DNA of 64,000 bases from Streptomyces aquilus (GTDB taxonomy: Bacteria; Actinomycetota; Actinomycetes; Streptomycetales; Streptomycetaceae). The notes below the pieces were generated by a model. That model was not told the DNA's origin. It did no database searches and saw nothing but the letters and a program-made list of their open reading frames with translations. Positions 24,577 through 32,782 of the stretch are shown in pieces. The stretch lies in the NCBI RefSeq assembly GCF_003955715.1, contig NZ_CP034463.1:8742001-8806000 (forward strand). The letters run 5' to 3'. Both the position numbers and the translations under genes were made by a program. How positions within the stretch are numbered: the first letter of the stretch is position 1; each line of letters opens with the position of its first letter.

Positions 24577-25443
24577 ATGTCCGTCACACCGCTCGCCCCC
24601 GTCCCGACCACGCAGCCCACCCCCGCGTTCCGGGGCCGGATCGGCCGGGACGCGCGCAGCGGGCACTACGCCGTGCCGCGCCGCTACCGGCTCCATCTGT
24701 CGACCGCGTGTCCCGACGGCCTGCGCATCGCCGTCGTCCACAGCCTGCTCGGCCTCGCCGAGGCCTGCCCCGTGACCTTCCTGGACGCCGTCCCCGACTG
24801 TCCCGACGGCGGACACTCCGCACTGCGCCCGCTGTACGAGGCGAGCGCGCACCGCTACACCGGGGCGGCCGCCGGGCCGGTCCTCAGCGACGACTGGTCG
24901 GGCCGCATCGTCAGCACCCACGCCCCGGACATCACCCGCGACCTGGCCCGGCACTTCGGCGGCGGCCGTGCGGCGCTGTACCCGTGCGGCGCGGAGTCGG
25001 AGACCGAGGCCGTCGAGCGGCTGTGCGCGGACGGCATCGAGCGGGCCGCCCAGAACGCCGGATCGGCCGGCGGCGACCCGGCCGCGCTCGACAAGCTGTT
25101 GGAGACCCTCGGCGCGCTGGAGCGCTGGCTCGCCGGACGCGCGTACCTGATCCGCGATCAGATCACCGCGGCCGACGTCGAGTTGTGGTGCACGCTCGTC
25201 CAGCTCGACACCGTGCACCGCCATCACCTGGACGCCTCCGCCGTGCAGCGGATCGCCGACCACCCCGAACTGTGGGCGTACGCCCGCCGGTTGGCCGCCC
25301 ACCCCGCCTTCGGCGCCCACCTCGACCTCGACGGCATCGCCCGCCGCCACCACGCCCGCTGTCGCGGCCTGGAGGCCGCCGGGTCGGCCGTACAGATCCT
25401 GGACTGGGCCGCGCACACCGCCCACGTGGTGGAACGGCGTTGA
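24577..25443 (+). CDS. Glutathione S-transferase-like protein, Xi-class/ECM4-type
   Basis: This is a 288-residue thioredoxin-fold plus GST C-terminal-domain protein. The N-terminal active-site cysteine is probably Cys45 in STACPDGLR, where S-glutathionyl-hydroquinone reductases have C-P-W. The helical C-terminal half includes LDKLLETLGALERWLAGRAYLIRDQITAADVELWCTLVQLD (in outline), the N-capping-box region typical of the family. Actinomycetes use mycothiol, so a glutathione role is doubtful; a mycothiol- or cysteine-linked reductive dethiolation is a better guess. The gene lies between a leader peptide and a SAM-responsive element, so it belongs to a sulfur regulon. Confidence 0.75.
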   Translation: MSVTPLAPVPTTQPTPAFRGRIGRDARSGHYAVPRRYRLHLSTACPDGLRIAVVHSLLGLAEACPVTFLDAVPDCPDGGHSALRPLYEASAHRYTGAAAGPVLSDDWSGRIVSTHAPDITRDLARHFGGGRAALYPCGAESETEAVERLCADGIERAAQNAGSAGGDPAALDKLLETLGALERWLAGRAYLIRDQITAADVELWCTLVQLDTVHRHHLDASAVQRIADHPELWAYARRLAAHPAFGAHLDLDGIARRHHARCRGLEAAGSAVQILDWAAHTAHVVERR

Positions 25444-25469
25444 CATCCGTTCGGGCGCATGTTTTAACT
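25440..25469 (+). promoter_or_regulatory. Promoter of the riboswitch-controlled transport operon
   Basis: A perfect -35 TTGACA at 25440-25445 overlaps the stop of the GST-like gene. It is followed after 17-18 bases by TTTAACT (25463-25469), and transcription would start just ahead of the riboswitch at 25482. Confidence 0.7.
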
Positions 25470-25481
25470 TACGCCCCAGAA

Positions 25482-25600
25482 CGGTCATGAGTGTCAGCGA
25501 CAAGCCCTGGCTTGCTGACCGGCAACCCTCGCTCCGCGGTGGGGTGCCCCAGGTGACGACCGGACCGACGACATATCGGTAAGCGCGAGGGCCCCCGACG
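25482..25600 (+). promoter_or_regulatory. SAM-IV-type riboswitch (S-adenosylmethionine)
   Basis: The run GGTCATGAGTGTCAGCGACA, then AGCCCTGGCTTGCTGACCGG, CAACCCTCGCTCCGCGGTGG and GGTGCCCCAGGTGACGACC follows the actinobacterial SAM-IV/SAM-I-IV consensus almost base for base. P1 is GGTC...GACC, the P2 stem holds CAGCGACAAGCC/GGCTTGCTG, the GGCAACCCTC internal loop is intact, and there is a GCGGTGGGGTGCC P3 arm. A pseudoknot/downstream hairpin follows to about 25610. It precedes a leader peptide and an ABC transporter/monooxygenase operon, implying repression when SAM is plentiful. Confidence 0.88.
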
Positions 25601-25624
25601 GGCCGGAAGAACACGGTGACGGAC

Positions 25625-25774
25625 ATGTACGCAGCTCCCAGGACGGCCCCGCGCCGCTCCCGCGGCTGCGTACTGCCGTACGTGGACCTGCTCGTCGCCG
25701 ACCGGGCCGTCGATCTGCTCCGCGTGAACAGCGCACTGTGTACCGCACCGGGCCGTGCCCGCTGTCGGGGCTGA
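25625..25774 (+). CDS. Cysteine-rich leader peptide between riboswitch and ABC transporter
   Basis: This is a 49-residue ORF ending in RAVDLLRVNSALC, then TAPGRARCRG. The V-D-L-L-R-V-N-S-A-L-C core is a variant of the I-D-L-x-R-V-x-x-A-x-C motif in the two other leaders of this region. It has three cysteine codons (15, 39 and 47). The ribosome-binding site is weak (GGTGACGG). The position after a SAM riboswitch and 166 bases before the permease suggests a second control layer tied to cysteine-dependent translation. Confidence 0.6.
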   Translation: MYAAPRTAPRRSRGCVLPYVDLLVADRAVDLLRVNSALCTAPGRARCRG

Positions 25775-25939
25775 CCTCTCCACCTCCGCAGCCCCGCCCC
25801 CGAAGACGAACACCGCCCTCGCGGTGTGCCGTTGTCCACCAAGCCCCGGTGCCCGTGCGTCCTCGTGGGTCACGCCTCCACGGTCGTGACCCGCCTCGTT
25901 CGCCGTACCCGGGGAATCGACTCCCGCCGGAGCCCCTCC

Positions 25940-26926
25940 ATGAGCGAACCCCCAGGCGCCGCCGTGTCCCTCACCGAGGCACCGCCGCCCGTCCCCGACG
26001 CCCCGTCAAAACCCCTCGCGGCCCAGCGCGTTCTGCCGCTGCGCCGCCCCGGCCGGTGGATCGCCACCGCCGTCGTCCTGGTCCTCGCGGCCCAGTTCGT
26101 GCACGGCCTGGTGACCAACCCCTTCTACCAGTGGGACCGCTTCGGCTACTGGTTCCTGCGGCCGACGATCCTCGACGGACTGCTCGTCACGCTCGAAGTC
26201 ACCGCCTACAGCGCGGTGTTGGGCCTCCTCGGCGGCATCCTGCTCGCCCTGGCCCGGCTCTCGAAGAGCCCCGTCCTGCGGGCGGTCAGCTGGATCTACA
26301 TCTGGACGTTCCGCTCCATCCCGCTGATCGTCATCCTGCTCTTCCTCTACAACTTCAGCGCCCTCTACCAGACCCTCAGCGTGGGCGTCCCCTTCGGTCC
26401 GGCGTTCTTCACCTTCGACGAGTCCCGGCTCGCCACCGACATCGTGGTAGCCGTCGTCGGCCTGAGCCTGAACCAGGCGGCGTACGCGGCCGAGGCGGTC
26501 CGCGGCGGCATCCTCTCCGTCGACCAGGGCCAGCACGAAGCCGCCGCCGCCCTCGGACTGCCCAAGGGCTACCAGTTCCGCAAGGTCGTCTTCCCGCAGG
26601 CCCTGCGCTCCATCACGCCGAACTACGTCAACCAGCTCATCGACCTGGTCAAGGCCACCTCGCTGGTGTTCTACGTGTCGCTGCTGGACCTGTTCGGCGC
26701 CGCCCAGACGATGGGCGCCACCTACCCCGGCGACATCGTGCCGCTGCTGCTCGTCGTCACGGTCTGGTACCTGATCCTGACCACCGTCGTCTCCGTCGTC
26801 CAGTTCTACGTCGAGCGGTACTTCGCCCGGGGCGCCACCCGCGGCCTGCCGCCGACCCCGCTCCAGAGACTGCGCACCGGAGTGAGCGACCTGCGCGCCC
26901 GTATCCGCAGGGAGACCGCCGTATGA
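25940..26926 (+). CDS. Amino-acid-type ABC transporter permease
   Basis: This is a 328-residue membrane protein with the polar-amino-acid (HisM/GlnP) permease fold. Recognisable parts are LDGLLVTLEVTAYSAVLGLLGG, WIYIWTFRSIPLIVILLFLYNF and the EAA loop EAVRGGILSVDQGQHEAAAALGLPKGYQFRKVVFPQALR in outline, which contacts the ATPase. It probably imports a sulfur-containing amino acid or derivative. The ATG at 25940 has a GGAG ribosome-binding site seven bases upstream. Its stop overlaps the ATPase start (ATGA). Only one permease gene is present, so it should form a homodimer. Confidence 0.9.
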   Translation: MSEPPGAAVSLTEAPPPVPDAPSKPLAAQRVLPLRRPGRWIATAVVLVLAAQFVHGLVTNPFYQWDRFGYWFLRPTILDGLLVTLEVTAYSAVLGLLGGILLALARLSKSPVLRAVSWIYIWTFRSIPLIVILLFLYNFSALYQTLSVGVPFGPAFFTFDESRLATDIVVAVVGLSLNQAAYAAEAVRGGILSVDQGQHEAAAALGLPKGYQFRKVVFPQALRSITPNYVNQLIDLVKATSLVFYVSLLDLFGAAQTMGATYPGDIVPLLLVVTVWYLILTTVVSVVQFYVERYFARGATRGLPPTPLQRLRTGVSDLRARIRRETAV

Positions 26927-27708
26927 GCACCGAGACCCTCCAGATCGTGCCGGCCGCCGTCGAGGTCCACGACGTGCACAAGTGGTACGGCGCCCACCGG
27001 GTCCTCGACGGCGTCGACCTGACCGTCAGGGCCGGCGAGGTCACCGTCATCCTCGGCCCCTCCGGCTCCGGCAAGTCCACCCTGCTCCGGGTCGTCAACC
27101 ACCTGGAGAAGCCCGAGATCGGGTACGTCAGCGTCAACGGCGAACTCATCGGCGTGCGCAAGCAAGGCGACCACCTCAAGGAGCTGAGCGAGCGGGCCAT
27201 CCTCGCCCAGCGCGGCAACATCGGGTTCGTCTTCCAGAACTTCAACCTCTTCCCGCACCTGACCGTGCTGGAGAACGTCGCCGCGGCCCCGGTCGCGACC
27301 GGCAGGCTCGACCGGGACGAGGCCCGGAGACTCGCCCGTGAACTCCTCGACCGGGTCGGCCTCGCCGACAAGGAGACCGCCTACCCGCGGCAGCTGTCCG
27401 GCGGACAGCAGCAGCGCGTCGCCATCGCCCGCGCCCTCGCGCTGCGGCCCGGTGTCATCCTCTTCGACGAACCCACCTCCGCCCTCGACCCCGAGCTCGT
27501 GGGTGAAGTCCTCGCCGTCATCAAGGACTTGGCGAAGAGCGGCACCACCCTGGTGATCGTCACCCACGAGATCGGGTTCGCCCGCGAGATCGCCGACCGG
27601 ATCGTCTTCATCGACGGCGGAAAGATCGTCGAACAGGGACCGCCCTCCGAAGTGCTGGACAAGCCGCGGCACGAGCGGACCCGGGACTTCCTCAGCAAGG
27701 TCCTCTGA
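26923..27708 (+). CDS. Amino-acid ABC transporter ATP-binding protein
   Basis: This is a 261-residue ATPase of the GlnQ/HisP group. Walker A GPSGSGKST is at 45-53, the Q-loop is FVFQNFNLFPHLTVLENV, the signature LSGGQQQRVAIARAL starts at 158, Walker B is VILFDEPTSALDPE and the H-loop VTHE. The FQ-x-F-x-LFPH-x-TVLENV pattern is typical of polar amino acid transporters. It is coupled to the permease by a four-base overlap, with the binding protein 54 bases downstream. Confidence 0.93.
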   Translation: MSTETLQIVPAAVEVHDVHKWYGAHRVLDGVDLTVRAGEVTVILGPSGSGKSTLLRVVNHLEKPEIGYVSVNGELIGVRKQGDHLKELSERAILAQRGNIGFVFQNFNLFPHLTVLENVAAAPVATGRLDRDEARRLARELLDRVGLADKETAYPRQLSGGQQQRVAIARALALRPGVILFDEPTSALDPELVGEVLAVIKDLAKSGTTLVIVTHEIGFAREIADRIVFIDGGKIVEQGPPSEVLDKPRHERTRDFLSKVL

Positions 27709-27762
27709 CCCCCCTCTTTTTCCTTCCCTCCTTTCCCATCACGTCACACGACAAGGACAGCC

Positions 27763-28785
27763 ATGCGCACGCACCTCACCCGACGCAGCCTGATACGAGG
27801 CCTCACCGCGGCCACCGCCGTCGCCACCCTCGCCACCGGGCTCGCCGCCTGCGGGGGCGACAGCGACGCCGCCACCCGGACGAACGACGCGGCAGGCACG
27901 GTGACCGTGGGCCGGCTGTCCAACGGCGCGGCCACCGAGACCGCGTTGAAGGTCGGCGAGGTGAAGTCCATCAGCGCCCTGCTCCCCGCCGACATCAAGA
28001 AGAGCGGCAAGCTGGTCATCGGCTCCGGCACCCTGCCCTCCGGAGCCCCGCCGCTCGGCTTCATCGGCAGCGACCAGAAGACGCTCACCGGCTCCGAGAT
28101 CGATCTCGCCCGTCTGGTCTCCGCCGTCCTCGGCGTCAAGCCCGAGGTGCAGCGCTCCACATGGGAGAACCTCTTCATCGGCCTCGACAGCGGCAAGGTG
28201 AACGTGGCCTTCTCCAACGTCACCGACACCGAGGAGCGCAAGCAGAAGTACGAGTTCGCCTCCTACCGCAAGGACGACCTCGCCTTCGAGGTGAAGAAGG
28301 ACAACACCTGGAACTTCGACAACAACTACGAGAACCTCGCCGGCAAGACCGTCTCCGTCGGCAACGGCACCAACCAGGAGAAGATCCTCCTGGAGTGGAA
28401 GGCGAAGCTGGCGAAGGAGGGCAAGAAGCTCACGGTCAAGTACTTCCAGGAGACCAACAGCCTCTATCTGGCCCTCAACAGCGGCAAGATCGAAGCCTAC
28501 TTCGGCCCCAGCCCGAACCTCTCGTACCACACCACGCAGACCGCGAAGACGCCCCAGGCGACCCGGATCGCGGGCCAGTTCTCGGGTGCCGGTGAGTCCC
28601 TCCAGGGCCTGATCGCCGCGACCGCCAAGAAGGACAGCGGCCTCGCCAAGCCGCTGGCCGCCGCGATCAACTACCTGATCGACAACGGGCAGTACGCGAA
28701 GTGGCTCAAGGCCTGGAACCTCTCCGGCGAGGCCGTCGCCAAGTCCGAGATCAACCCGCCCGGGCTGCCGCTCACCAACTCCTGA
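27763..28785 (+). CDS. ABC transporter substrate-binding lipoprotein (amino-acid type)
   Basis: This is a 340-residue extracellular solute-binding protein, family 3. The N-terminus carries RRSLIRGL followed by a hydrophobic stretch and a lipobox LAAC at about residues 27-30, so it is lipid-anchored, possibly exported by Tat. The mature domain contains GSGTLPSGAPPLGFIGSDQKTLTGSEIDLARLV, the usual ligand-site block (in parts), then FSNVTDTEERKQKYEFASYRKDDLAF. This supports an amino-acid-like ligand. Context with a SAM riboswitch and monooxygenases suggests a sulfur-containing ligand such as cystine or an S-substituted cysteine; that is inference. Confidence 0.92.
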   Translation: MRTHLTRRSLIRGLTAATAVATLATGLAACGGDSDAATRTNDAAGTVTVGRLSNGAATETALKVGEVKSISALLPADIKKSGKLVIGSGTLPSGAPPLGFIGSDQKTLTGSEIDLARLVSAVLGVKPEVQRSTWENLFIGLDSGKVNVAFSNVTDTEERKQKYEFASYRKDDLAFEVKKDNTWNFDNNYENLAGKTVSVGNGTNQEKILLEWKAKLAKEGKKLTVKYFQETNSLYLALNSGKIEAYFGPSPNLSYHTTQTAKTPQATRIAGQFSGAGESLQGLIAATAKKDSGLAKPLAAAINYLIDNGQYAKWLKAWNLSGEAVAKSEINPPGLPLTNS

Positions 28786-28982
28786 TCCGTTTCCCGGAAA
28801 GGCCGTCGTGGTCCACCAGGCCGCCCTGGGCACCCGCCTGTTGGACCGCCCCGGCTGGTCCGCGCGGTCGCCGCGGGCATCAGGAACGCGGCGAGACCCC
28901 GTTCCTGCACAGGAACAGACGCCGGGGCGCAGGCGTTGTGCGTCGTGACGAGGTGCGCGCCGGCAGAACGGGAGGCAGGGAC

Positions 28983-29051
28983 GTGTGTATCCCCTACCTC
29001 CGCCTGCACATCGACCTCCAGCGCGTCGCCGGCGCTCTCTGTCGCCCCTGA
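28983..29051 (+). CDS. Leader peptide ahead of monooxygenase genes
   Basis: This is a 22-residue ORF (GTG start) reading CIPYLRLHIDLQRV and then AGALCRP after the initiator. It carries the H-I-D-L-Q-R-V-x-x-A-L-C core of streptomycete sulfur leaders, with a cysteine codon at position 2 and one after the motif. A GGGAGG site lies upstream. It stands 80 bases before the first luciferase-like monooxygenase, and its motif DNA (29006-29027) is identical over 22 bases to that at 24410-24431. Confidence 0.75.
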   Translation: MCIPYLRLHIDLQRVAGALCRP

Positions 29052-29131
29052 CCCGTTTTCTCCCCGCCGTGCCCCGAGTGCCGTGCGCCCGGGCCGGTGT
29101 TCTCGTACGGATCTCCAGGAAGGCACCCCTC

Positions 29132-30316
29132 GTGTCCCCTTCTTCCCCGCTGCATCTCGCGGTCGCCCTCGACGGCACCGGCTGGCATCCCGCCTCCTGG
29201 CGTGAGCCGGTCGCCCGCCCACGGGAGCTGTTCACCGCCGGCTACTGGGCCGACCTGGTCGCCGAGGCCGAGCACGGACTGCTCGACTTCGTCACCTTCG
29301 AGGACGGCCTCGGCCTCCAGTCCTCCCACCACCTCGCGCCCGACGACCGCACCGACCAGGTCCGCGGCCGCCTCGACGCCGTGCTCCTCGCCGCCCGCAT
29401 CGCCCCGCTGACCCGGCACATCGGCCTGGTCCCGACCGCGGTCGTCACCCACACCGAGCCGTTCCACCTCTCCAAGGCGATCGCCACCCTGGACTACGTC
29501 AGCACCGGCCGCGCGGGCGTCCGCGTCCAGATCACCGCCCGTCCCCATGAGGCCGAGCACTTCGGCCGGCGCGCGATCCCGCGCATCGAGTCCTACGACA
29601 GCCCGGTGGTGACCGACCTCTTCGACGAGGCCGCCGACTACGTCGAGGTCGTCCGCCGGCTCTGGGACAGCTGGGAGGACGACGCCGAGATCCGGGACGC
29701 CGCCACCGGCCGTTTCATCGACCGCGACAAGCTCCACTACATCGACTTCGAGGGCCGCCACTTCAGCGTCAAGGGCCCGTCCATCACCCCGCGCCCGCCG
29801 CAGGGCCAGCCCCTCGTCACGGCCCTCGCCCACCAGACCGTGCCCTACCGGCTGGTGGCCCGCCAGGCCGACGTCGGTTACGTGACTCCGCGCGACGCCG
29901 AGCACGCCCGCGAGATCGTCGCGGAGATCCGCGCCGAGCAGGAGACGGCGGGCCGCGCCGGCCAACCCGTCCATGTCTTCGGCGACTTGGTGGTCTTCCT
30001 CGACGACGACCCCGCGGCGGCCACGGCCCGCCGGGAACGCCTCGACGAGGCGGCGGGGGAGCCGTACGACAGCGACGCGCGCGTCTTCGCCGGAAGCCCC
30101 GACCAACTCGCCGATCTGCTCCAGGAGTTGCAGGCGACCGGGCTGACCGGGTTCCGGCTGCGGCCCGCCGTCCTCGGCCACGACCTGCCGGCCATCACCC
30201 GCGGCCTGGTCCCCGAACTCCAGCGCCGAGACGCCTTCCGGCAGGCCTACGAGGCCGACACCCTGCGCGGACTGCTGGGCCTCGCCCGCCCCGCCAACCG
30301 CTACGCCGCCGCCTGA
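29132..30316 (+). CDS. Luciferase-like (LLM) FMN-dependent monooxygenase 1
   Basis: This 394-residue bacterial-luciferase-fold protein reads HLAVALDGTGWHPASWREP and DLVAEAEHGLLDFVTFEDGLG, then HIGLVPTAVVTHTEPFHLSKAIATLDYVSTGRAGVRVQ in outline. This layout is found in the NtaA/SnaA/DszA-adjacent group of flavin-dependent oxygenases. It would use reduced FMN and oxygen to attack a substrate brought in by the adjacent transporter. The GTG at 29132 has an AGGAAGG ribosome-binding site. It is the first of four such enzymes in a row; no flavin reductase is encoded in the window. Confidence 0.82.
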   Translation: MSPSSPLHLAVALDGTGWHPASWREPVARPRELFTAGYWADLVAEAEHGLLDFVTFEDGLGLQSSHHLAPDDRTDQVRGRLDAVLLAARIAPLTRHIGLVPTAVVTHTEPFHLSKAIATLDYVSTGRAGVRVQITARPHEAEHFGRRAIPRIESYDSPVVTDLFDEAADYVEVVRRLWDSWEDDAEIRDAATGRFIDRDKLHYIDFEGRHFSVKGPSITPRPPQGQPLVTALAHQTVPYRLVARQADVGYVTPRDAEHAREIVAEIRAEQETAGRAGQPVHVFGDLVVFLDDDPAAATARRERLDEAAGEPYDSDARVFAGSPDQLADLLQELQATGLTGFRLRPAVLGHDLPAITRGLVPELQRRDAFRQAYEADTLRGLLGLARPANRYAAA

Positions 30317-30338
30317 GACGCGAAGGACCGCAGAAGCC

Positions 30339-31712
30339 ATGACCAAGCCGCTGAAGCAGATCCATCTGGCCGCCCACTTCCCGGGCGTCAACAACACCAC
30401 CGTGTGGAGCGACCCCGAGGCCGGCAGCCACATCGAGTTCAGCTCCTTCGCCCACTTCGCGCGGACCGCCGAGCGCGCCAAGTTCGACTTCCTGTTCCTC
30501 GCCGAAGGACTCAGGCTCCGCGAACAGGGCGGCAAGATATACGACCTGGACGTCGTCGGCCGCCCCGACACCTTCACGATCCTCGCCGCGCTCGCCGCCG
30601 TCACCGACCGCCTCGGCCTGACCGGCACCATCAACTCCACCTTCAACGAGCCCTACGAAGTGGCCCGCCAGTTCGCCAGCCTCGACCACCTCTCCGGCGG
30701 CCGCTCCGCCTGGAACGTGGTCACCTCCTGGGACGCCTTCACCGGCGAGAACTTCCGCCGCGGCGGCTTCCTCCCGCAGGACGAGCGGTACTCCCGCGCC
30801 AAGGAGTTCCTCACCACGGCCACCGAGCTCTTCGACTCCTGGCACGGCGACGAGATCGTGGCCGACCAGGAAACCGGCGTCTTCCTGCGGGACGCGAAGG
30901 CCGGGGCCTTCGTCCACACCGGGCAACACTTCGACATCCACGGCCAGTTCAACGTCCCCCGCTCCCCGCAGGGCCGCCCGGTGATCTTCCAGGCGGGCGA
31001 CTCCGAGGAGGGCCGCGAGTTCGCCGCCTCCGCCGCCGACGCCATCTTCAGCCGGTACGCCACCCTCAAGGACGGCCAGGCCTTCTACACGGACGTCAAG
31101 AACCGCCTCGCCAAGTACGGCCGCGGCCACCGCGACCTGCTCATCCTGCCCGCCGCCACCTTCGTGCTCGGCGACACCGACGCCGAGGCCGAGGAACTCG
31201 CGAGGGAGGTCCGCCGACAGCAGGTCAGCGGCGCCACCGCCCTCAAGCACCTGGAGTTCGTCTGGAACCGGGACCTGTCGTCGTACGACCCGGAGGGCCC
31301 GCTCCCGGACATCGACCCCGATGTCAGCGAGAACCACATCTCGAAGGGCCGCGCCCAGGTCCGCATGTACCGCGACCCGCTGGCCATCGCCCGCGAGTGG
31401 CGCGAACTGGCCGCCGCCAACAACTGGTCCATCCGCGACCTGGTCATCAACACCGGCAACCGGCAGACCTTCGTCGGCTCCCCGGAGACCGTCGCCAGGA
31501 CCATCAACGACTACGTCCAGGCCGACGCGAGCGACGGCTTCATCCTCGTCCCGCACATCACCCCGACCGGCCTCGACACCTTCGCCGACAAGGTCGTCCC
31601 GCTCCTCCAGGAACAGGGCGTCTTCCGCACCGAGTACGAGGGCACGACCCTGCGCGACCACCTCGGCCTCGCCCACCCGGACCACGCGCGCGGCGAGCGG
31701 GCGGCGTCGTGA
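30339..31712 (+). CDS. NtaA/SnaA/DszA family FMN-dependent monooxygenase
   Basis: This is a 457-residue flavin monooxygenase with all the family marks: HLAAHFPGVNNTTVWSDPEAG, LFLAEGLRLREQGG, TILAALAAVTDRLGLTGTINSTFNEPYEVARQFASLDHLSGGRSAWNVVTSWD (in outline), and RSPQGRPVIFQAGDSEEGREFAA. Members cleave C-S or C-N bonds (dibenzothiophene sulfone, nitrilotriacetate, S-substituted cysteines such as 2-succinocysteine through YxeK). In this sulfur-regulated operon a C-S-cleaving role is likely. Its stop overlaps the GTG of the next monooxygenase. Confidence 0.9.
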   Translation: MTKPLKQIHLAAHFPGVNNTTVWSDPEAGSHIEFSSFAHFARTAERAKFDFLFLAEGLRLREQGGKIYDLDVVGRPDTFTILAALAAVTDRLGLTGTINSTFNEPYEVARQFASLDHLSGGRSAWNVVTSWDAFTGENFRRGGFLPQDERYSRAKEFLTTATELFDSWHGDEIVADQETGVFLRDAKAGAFVHTGQHFDIHGQFNVPRSPQGRPVIFQAGDSEEGREFAASAADAIFSRYATLKDGQAFYTDVKNRLAKYGRGHRDLLILPAATFVLGDTDAEAEELAREVRRQQVSGATALKHLEFVWNRDLSSYDPEGPLPDIDPDVSENHISKGRAQVRMYRDPLAIAREWRELAAANNWSIRDLVINTGNRQTFVGSPETVARTINDYVQADASDGFILVPHITPTGLDTFADKVVPLLQEQGVFRTEYEGTTLRDHLGLAHPDHARGERAAS

Positions 31713-32782
31713 AGTTCCTCGCGATCACGTTGATCGTGCACCGCCCGGACCCGGTCACCGGCGAGCTGAAGTCGACGCACGAGCGGTTCCGTGAGGTGCT
31801 CGACAACGCCGTGCTGGCCGAGGAGCTGGGCTTCGACGGGTTCGGGGTGGGGGAGCGGCACGAGCGGCCGTTCCTCTCCTCCTCGCCGACCGTCGTCCTC
31901 AGCCATGTCGCCGCCCTGACCCGGCGCATCCGCCTGTTCACCGCGGTCACCACCCTCAGCCTGCTCGACCCCGTGCGCGCCTACGAGGACTACGCCACCC
32001 TCGACCACCTCTCCGAGGGCCGCCTCGACCTGATCATCGGCAAGGGCAACGGCGCCGCCCAGCGCGAGCTGTTCCACGTCACCCCCGAGGACCAGTGGGA
32101 CCGCAACGCCGAGAGCTACGAGGTGTTCCGGCAGATCTGGCGGCAGGAGAAGGTCACCGCCGACACCCGCTTCCGGCCGCCGCTGAAGGACGCCGAGGTG
32201 TGGCCGCGGCCGTACCAGCACCCGATCCGGGTGTGGCACGGCAGCGCCACCAGCAAGGAGTCGGTGGACCTGGCCGCCCGCTACGGCGACCCGCTGTTCT
32301 CGGCGAACGTCACCCACCCCATGGAGCCGTACGCCGAGTTGATCCGGTACTACCGCGAGCGGTGGCAGCACTACGGGCACGACCCGGCGGACATCGCGGT
32401 CGGGGCCGGGACGGCCGGGCTCCTGGTGACCCGCACCTCCCAGGAGGCGCTCGACGTCTACCGGCCGCTCTTCGAGGCGAACCTGGCCTTCTTCGAGAAG
32501 GCGGGCCTGCCCGTCGTCTTCGAGACCCTGGAGGACTTCGTCGACCGCAGCTCCGCCCTGATCGGCAGCCCCGAGCAGATCATCGACAAGGTGCACCGCT
32601 ACCACGAGCAGTTCGGCCACACCGTCCTCCATCTGCATGCCGACGCCTCGGGACTGACGGACACTCAGCACCGGGACTCGCTGGAGCTGTTCCAGTCCCA
32701 GGTCGCCCCCGTGCTCCGGCGCGACATCCCGGACCCGCCGTTCGCGTGGGGACCGGTACGGGAGGAGTCCGCCGATGCCTGA
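31709..32782 (+). CDS. LLM class flavin-dependent oxidoreductase 3
   Basis: This is a 357-residue luciferase-fold enzyme: LIVHRPDPVTGELKSTHERF, LAEELGFDGFGVGERHERPFLSSSPTVVLSHVAALTRRIRLF in outline, and LDHLSEGRLDLIIGKGNGAAQ (the G-R-x-x-L-G-x-G-x-G phosphate-binding region). The GTG start overlaps the DszA-like stop (GTGA), and its end overlaps the next gene by eight bases, so the products are made together. The substrate is unknown; with its partners it may act sequentially on one organosulfur compound. Confidence 0.88.
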   Translation: MKFLAITLIVHRPDPVTGELKSTHERFREVLDNAVLAEELGFDGFGVGERHERPFLSSSPTVVLSHVAALTRRIRLFTAVTTLSLLDPVRAYEDYATLDHLSEGRLDLIIGKGNGAAQRELFHVTPEDQWDRNAESYEVFRQIWRQEKVTADTRFRPPLKDAEVWPRPYQHPIRVWHGSATSKESVDLAARYGDPLFSANVTHPMEPYAELIRYYRERWQHYGHDPADIAVGAGTAGLLVTRTSQEALDVYRPLFEANLAFFEKAGLPVVFETLEDFVDRSSALIGSPEQIIDKVHRYHEQFGHTVLHLHADASGLTDTQHRDSLELFQSQVAPVLRRDIPDPPFAWGPVREESADA

